Assembly: GCA_026785965.1 (NCBI GenBank)
Contig: JAJAYY010000269.1
Location: forward strand, 1 to 7,927
Direction: 5' to 3'
DNA length: 7,927 bases
Source: Sphingomonas bacterium
GTDB lineage: Bacteria; Pseudomonadota; Alphaproteobacteria; Sphingomonadales; Sphingomonadaceae
This document shows positions 6,865 through 7,927 of this stretch, in pieces. The position numbers were made by a program, and so were the translations under genes. The notes under the pieces are model-generated. The model was given only the letters and a program-made list of their open reading frames with translations. It made no database searches and had not been told where the DNA came from. The stretch's first letter is position 1. The number at the start of each line of letters is the position of its first letter.

Positions 6865-7338
6865 ATGACCGTCAACGGTGAGCCGATCCGCTATCGGCTG
6901 GACAAGGATACGCCGTTGCTGTGGGCGCTGCGCGACGCGTCGAATTTGACCGGGACCAAATACGGTTGCGACAGCGGCGATTGCGGCAGTTGCACGGTGA
7001 TCGTCGACGGCCACGCGACGCTCAGTTGCCAGGTCGCCATCGCCGCGCTTGAAGGCGCCGATGTGGTGACGATCGAGGGGCTTGCCGGCGGACGCCTGCA
7101 TCCCGTCCAGCGCGCGTGGGAGGCCGAGCAAGTGACCCAGTGCGGGCGCTGCGACCCGGGGTTCATCATGGCGTTGAGCGCGCTGCTGCGCAGCACCCCG
7201 AGCCCGTCGCTTGCGGACCTCGACGCGCTCCCCCATCTGTGCCGGTGCGGCGCCGGGCCGCGCATCCTCAAGGCGGTCGCGCGCGCCGTGGCAGAAGGCC
7301 GAACGAACGCGCCGCCGATCGCATTAGCGCCGCGTTAA
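6865..7338 (+). CDS. Small (2Fe-2S)-binding subunit of a molybdenum hydroxylase (IorA/CoxS-like)
   Basis: With the start at ATG 6865 the protein has 157 residues, close to the usual 150-160 of the family, and begins MTVNGEPIRYRL as family members do. The N-terminal plant-ferredoxin-like [2Fe-2S] site uses Cys35, 40, 43 and 55 (GTKYGCDSGDCGSC region). The C-terminal helical site uses Cys93 and 96 (TQCGRCDPG) and Cys126 and 128 (HLCRCG). Known role: passes electrons from the molybdopterin site of a large subunit (isoquinoline 1-oxidoreductase, aldehyde or xanthine dehydrogenase type). Odd: position 95, usually Tyr or Phe, is Arg, and position 97, usually Gln, Ser or Thr, is Asp. No large-subunit gene follows; the next gene is an unrelated exported protein. 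An in-frame ATG at 6802 or GTG at 6688 would lengthen it but reach or overlap the divergent hydrolase gene. The true substrate is unknown. Confidence 0.88.
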   Translation: MTVNGEPIRYRLDKDTPLLWALRDASNLTGTKYGCDSGDCGSCTVIVDGHATLSCQVAIAALEGADVVTIEGLAGGRLHPVQRAWEAEQVTQCGRCDPGFIMALSALLRSTPSPSLADLDALPHLCRCGAGPRILKAVARAVAEGRTNAPPIALAPR

Positions 7339-7339
7339 T
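7323..7339. promoter_or_regulatory. 17-base near-palindrome, TTAA-N7-CTAA type, over the iron-sulfur gene stop
   Basis: ATTAGCGCCGCGTTAAT pairs with itself at 7 of 8 positions (the eighth is a G-T pair) around a central C. On the - strand it contains TTAA, seven bases, CTAA, the same one-off CtrA-like pattern seen upstream of lapG. It is about 75 bases upstream of the next start, in range for an operator. It includes coding bases and the stop codon. Confidence 0.3.
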
Positions 7340-7403
7340 TCATTCAGCCTCCGCTCATCATCGAAGGCCAAATATCGCGCTTCAACGGCGACCCTTTTCG
7401 TCT

Positions 7404-7407
7404 GGAG
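7404..7407 (+). promoter_or_regulatory. Shine-Dalgarno of the exported Arg/Glu-rich protein gene
   Basis: GGAG lies 6 bases upstream of ATG 7414 and fixes the start of the last gene. No convincing -35/-10 pair was found in the 75-base intergenic region. Confidence 0.65.
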
Positions 7408-7413
7408 TGTGAG

Positions 7414-7927
7414 ATGCGTAAGATTATTTTGACGGCCTTGCTGGCCAGCGCGGTGGCGATGCCGGCGATGGCCCAGGACCAAGCCAAGGGGCGCTGGCAA
7501 CGCAGCCAGGATAGCCAATCGGCGTCGTCCGACGATGACGGCGGCCGCCCGGCGCGTGCCGAGCGCGCAGAACGTGTCGAACGGCCTGAACGCGCCGCTC
7601 GAATCGAGCAGGTCGAGCGGGTCCGCGCCGAGCGTCCCGAGCGGGCCATGTCGGCGCCGACAGATGCGGCGCGGGAGCAAGGCGGCTGGTCGCAGCGCGT
7701 GCACGCCCAGCGCAACGACCAGGACGCCGCATCGCCGGTCGAGGCGCGCCGCGCGGGCATTGGACAGCGTGACCAAGCGCGCCAGAACCAAGTCCGGCGC
7801 GACCCGCGCAGTGGCCAGAGCTTCGCCGAGCGGCTCGCCGAGCATCGCCGCCCGCGCGGCGCCACGGTGACCGAGGGTCATGGTGACCGCCCCGCGCCGG
7901 CGCCCCAAAAGCCCCCCCGCGGCCCCC
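7414..7927 (+). CDS. Exported Arg/Glu/Gln-rich protein, possibly RcnB-like (5' part, runs off window)
   Basis: The frame is open from ATG 7414 to the window end: 171 residues with no stop. The N-terminus MRKIILTALLASAVAMPAMA is a clean signal peptide with likely cleavage after residue 20. The rest is low complexity: Ser/Asp-rich (30-42), then many ER pairs about three residues apart (50-77), then a Gln/Arg/Asp-rich stretch and a Pro-rich end. It would be a highly charged periplasmic protein. Sphingomonads have many RcnB-family exported proteins with this kind of N-terminus and a charged linker before an aromatic-rich C-terminal domain; that domain would lie beyond the window, so the RcnB call is an inference. 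The reading frame is well supported by the signal peptide and the GGAG at 7404-7407, even though no stop codon is visible. Confidence 0.72.
   Translation, partial: MRKIILTALLASAVAMPAMAQDQAKGRWQRSQDSQSASSDDDGGRPARAERAERVERPERAARIEQVERVRAERPERAMSAPTDAAREQGGWSQRVHAQRNDQDAASPVEARRAGIGQRDQARQNQVRRDPRSGQSFAERLAEHRRPRGATVTEGHGDRPAPAPQKPPRGP

Noticed and set aside
6358..7236. 292-residue open frame on the - strand
   Set aside because: It overlaps the alpha/beta hydrolase in another frame and is antisense to the iron-sulfur gene; both of those have complete motifs.
7324..7908. 194-residue open frame on the - strand at the right end
   Set aside because: It is antisense to the signal-peptide-bearing Arg/Glu-rich gene, which has a good ribosome site and codon pattern. 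The antisense frame looks open because of the repetitive G+C-rich sequence.
1..7927. CRISPR arrays, transposase or phage genes, tRNA or rRNA
   Set aside because: No regularly spaced repeats, transposase motifs or RNA-gene signatures were seen on either strand.

Overview
The window looks like a piece of an alphaproteobacterial chromosome, most likely a sphingomonad. This is inferred from the high G+C content, the tight gene packing, the style of the exported Arg/Glu-rich protein at the right end, and a SleB-type cell wall hydrolase placed inside a type I secretion operon. No rRNA, tRNA, CRISPR array or mobile element was seen. No gene-free stretch exceeds about 75 bases.

Left part (1-5001, + strand): a four-gene type I secretion operon. 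It holds the 3' end of a TolC-family outer-membrane channel gene, a LapB/HlyB-like ABC permease-ATPase with a dead C39-like N-terminal domain, a membrane-anchored SleB-family (Hydrolase_2) cell wall hydrolase, and a HlyD/LapC-like periplasmic adaptor. The genes lie 17 nt apart, overlapping by 4 nt (ATGA), and 20 nt apart, so they are almost certainly co-transcribed. Convergent to the operon, with only 3 bases between the stop codons, lies a LapG-type (transglutaminase-like, BTLCP) periplasmic cysteine protease with an intact Cys-His-Asp triad.

Together these resemble the Lap biofilm-adhesin system. In that system a giant RTX adhesin is exported by the LapB-LapC-LapE machine, held in the outer membrane, and released when LapG clips its N-terminus. 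The c-di-GMP receptor LapD and the adhesin itself are not in the window. The unusual element is the cell wall hydrolase between the ATPase and adaptor genes, which may open the peptidoglycan for the secretion machine (inference).

Right part (5994-7927): an alpha/beta hydrolase on the - strand, upstream of lapG and possibly co-transcribed with it. Divergent from it is a small two-[2Fe-2S] subunit of a molybdenum hydroxylase with no large subunit next to it. Last comes the start of an exported, very Arg/Glu/Gln-rich protein, probably RcnB-like, which runs off the window. Two short sites of the form TTAA-N7-CTAA, close to the CtrA box, lie in the short intergenic regions upstream of lapG and of the last gene.
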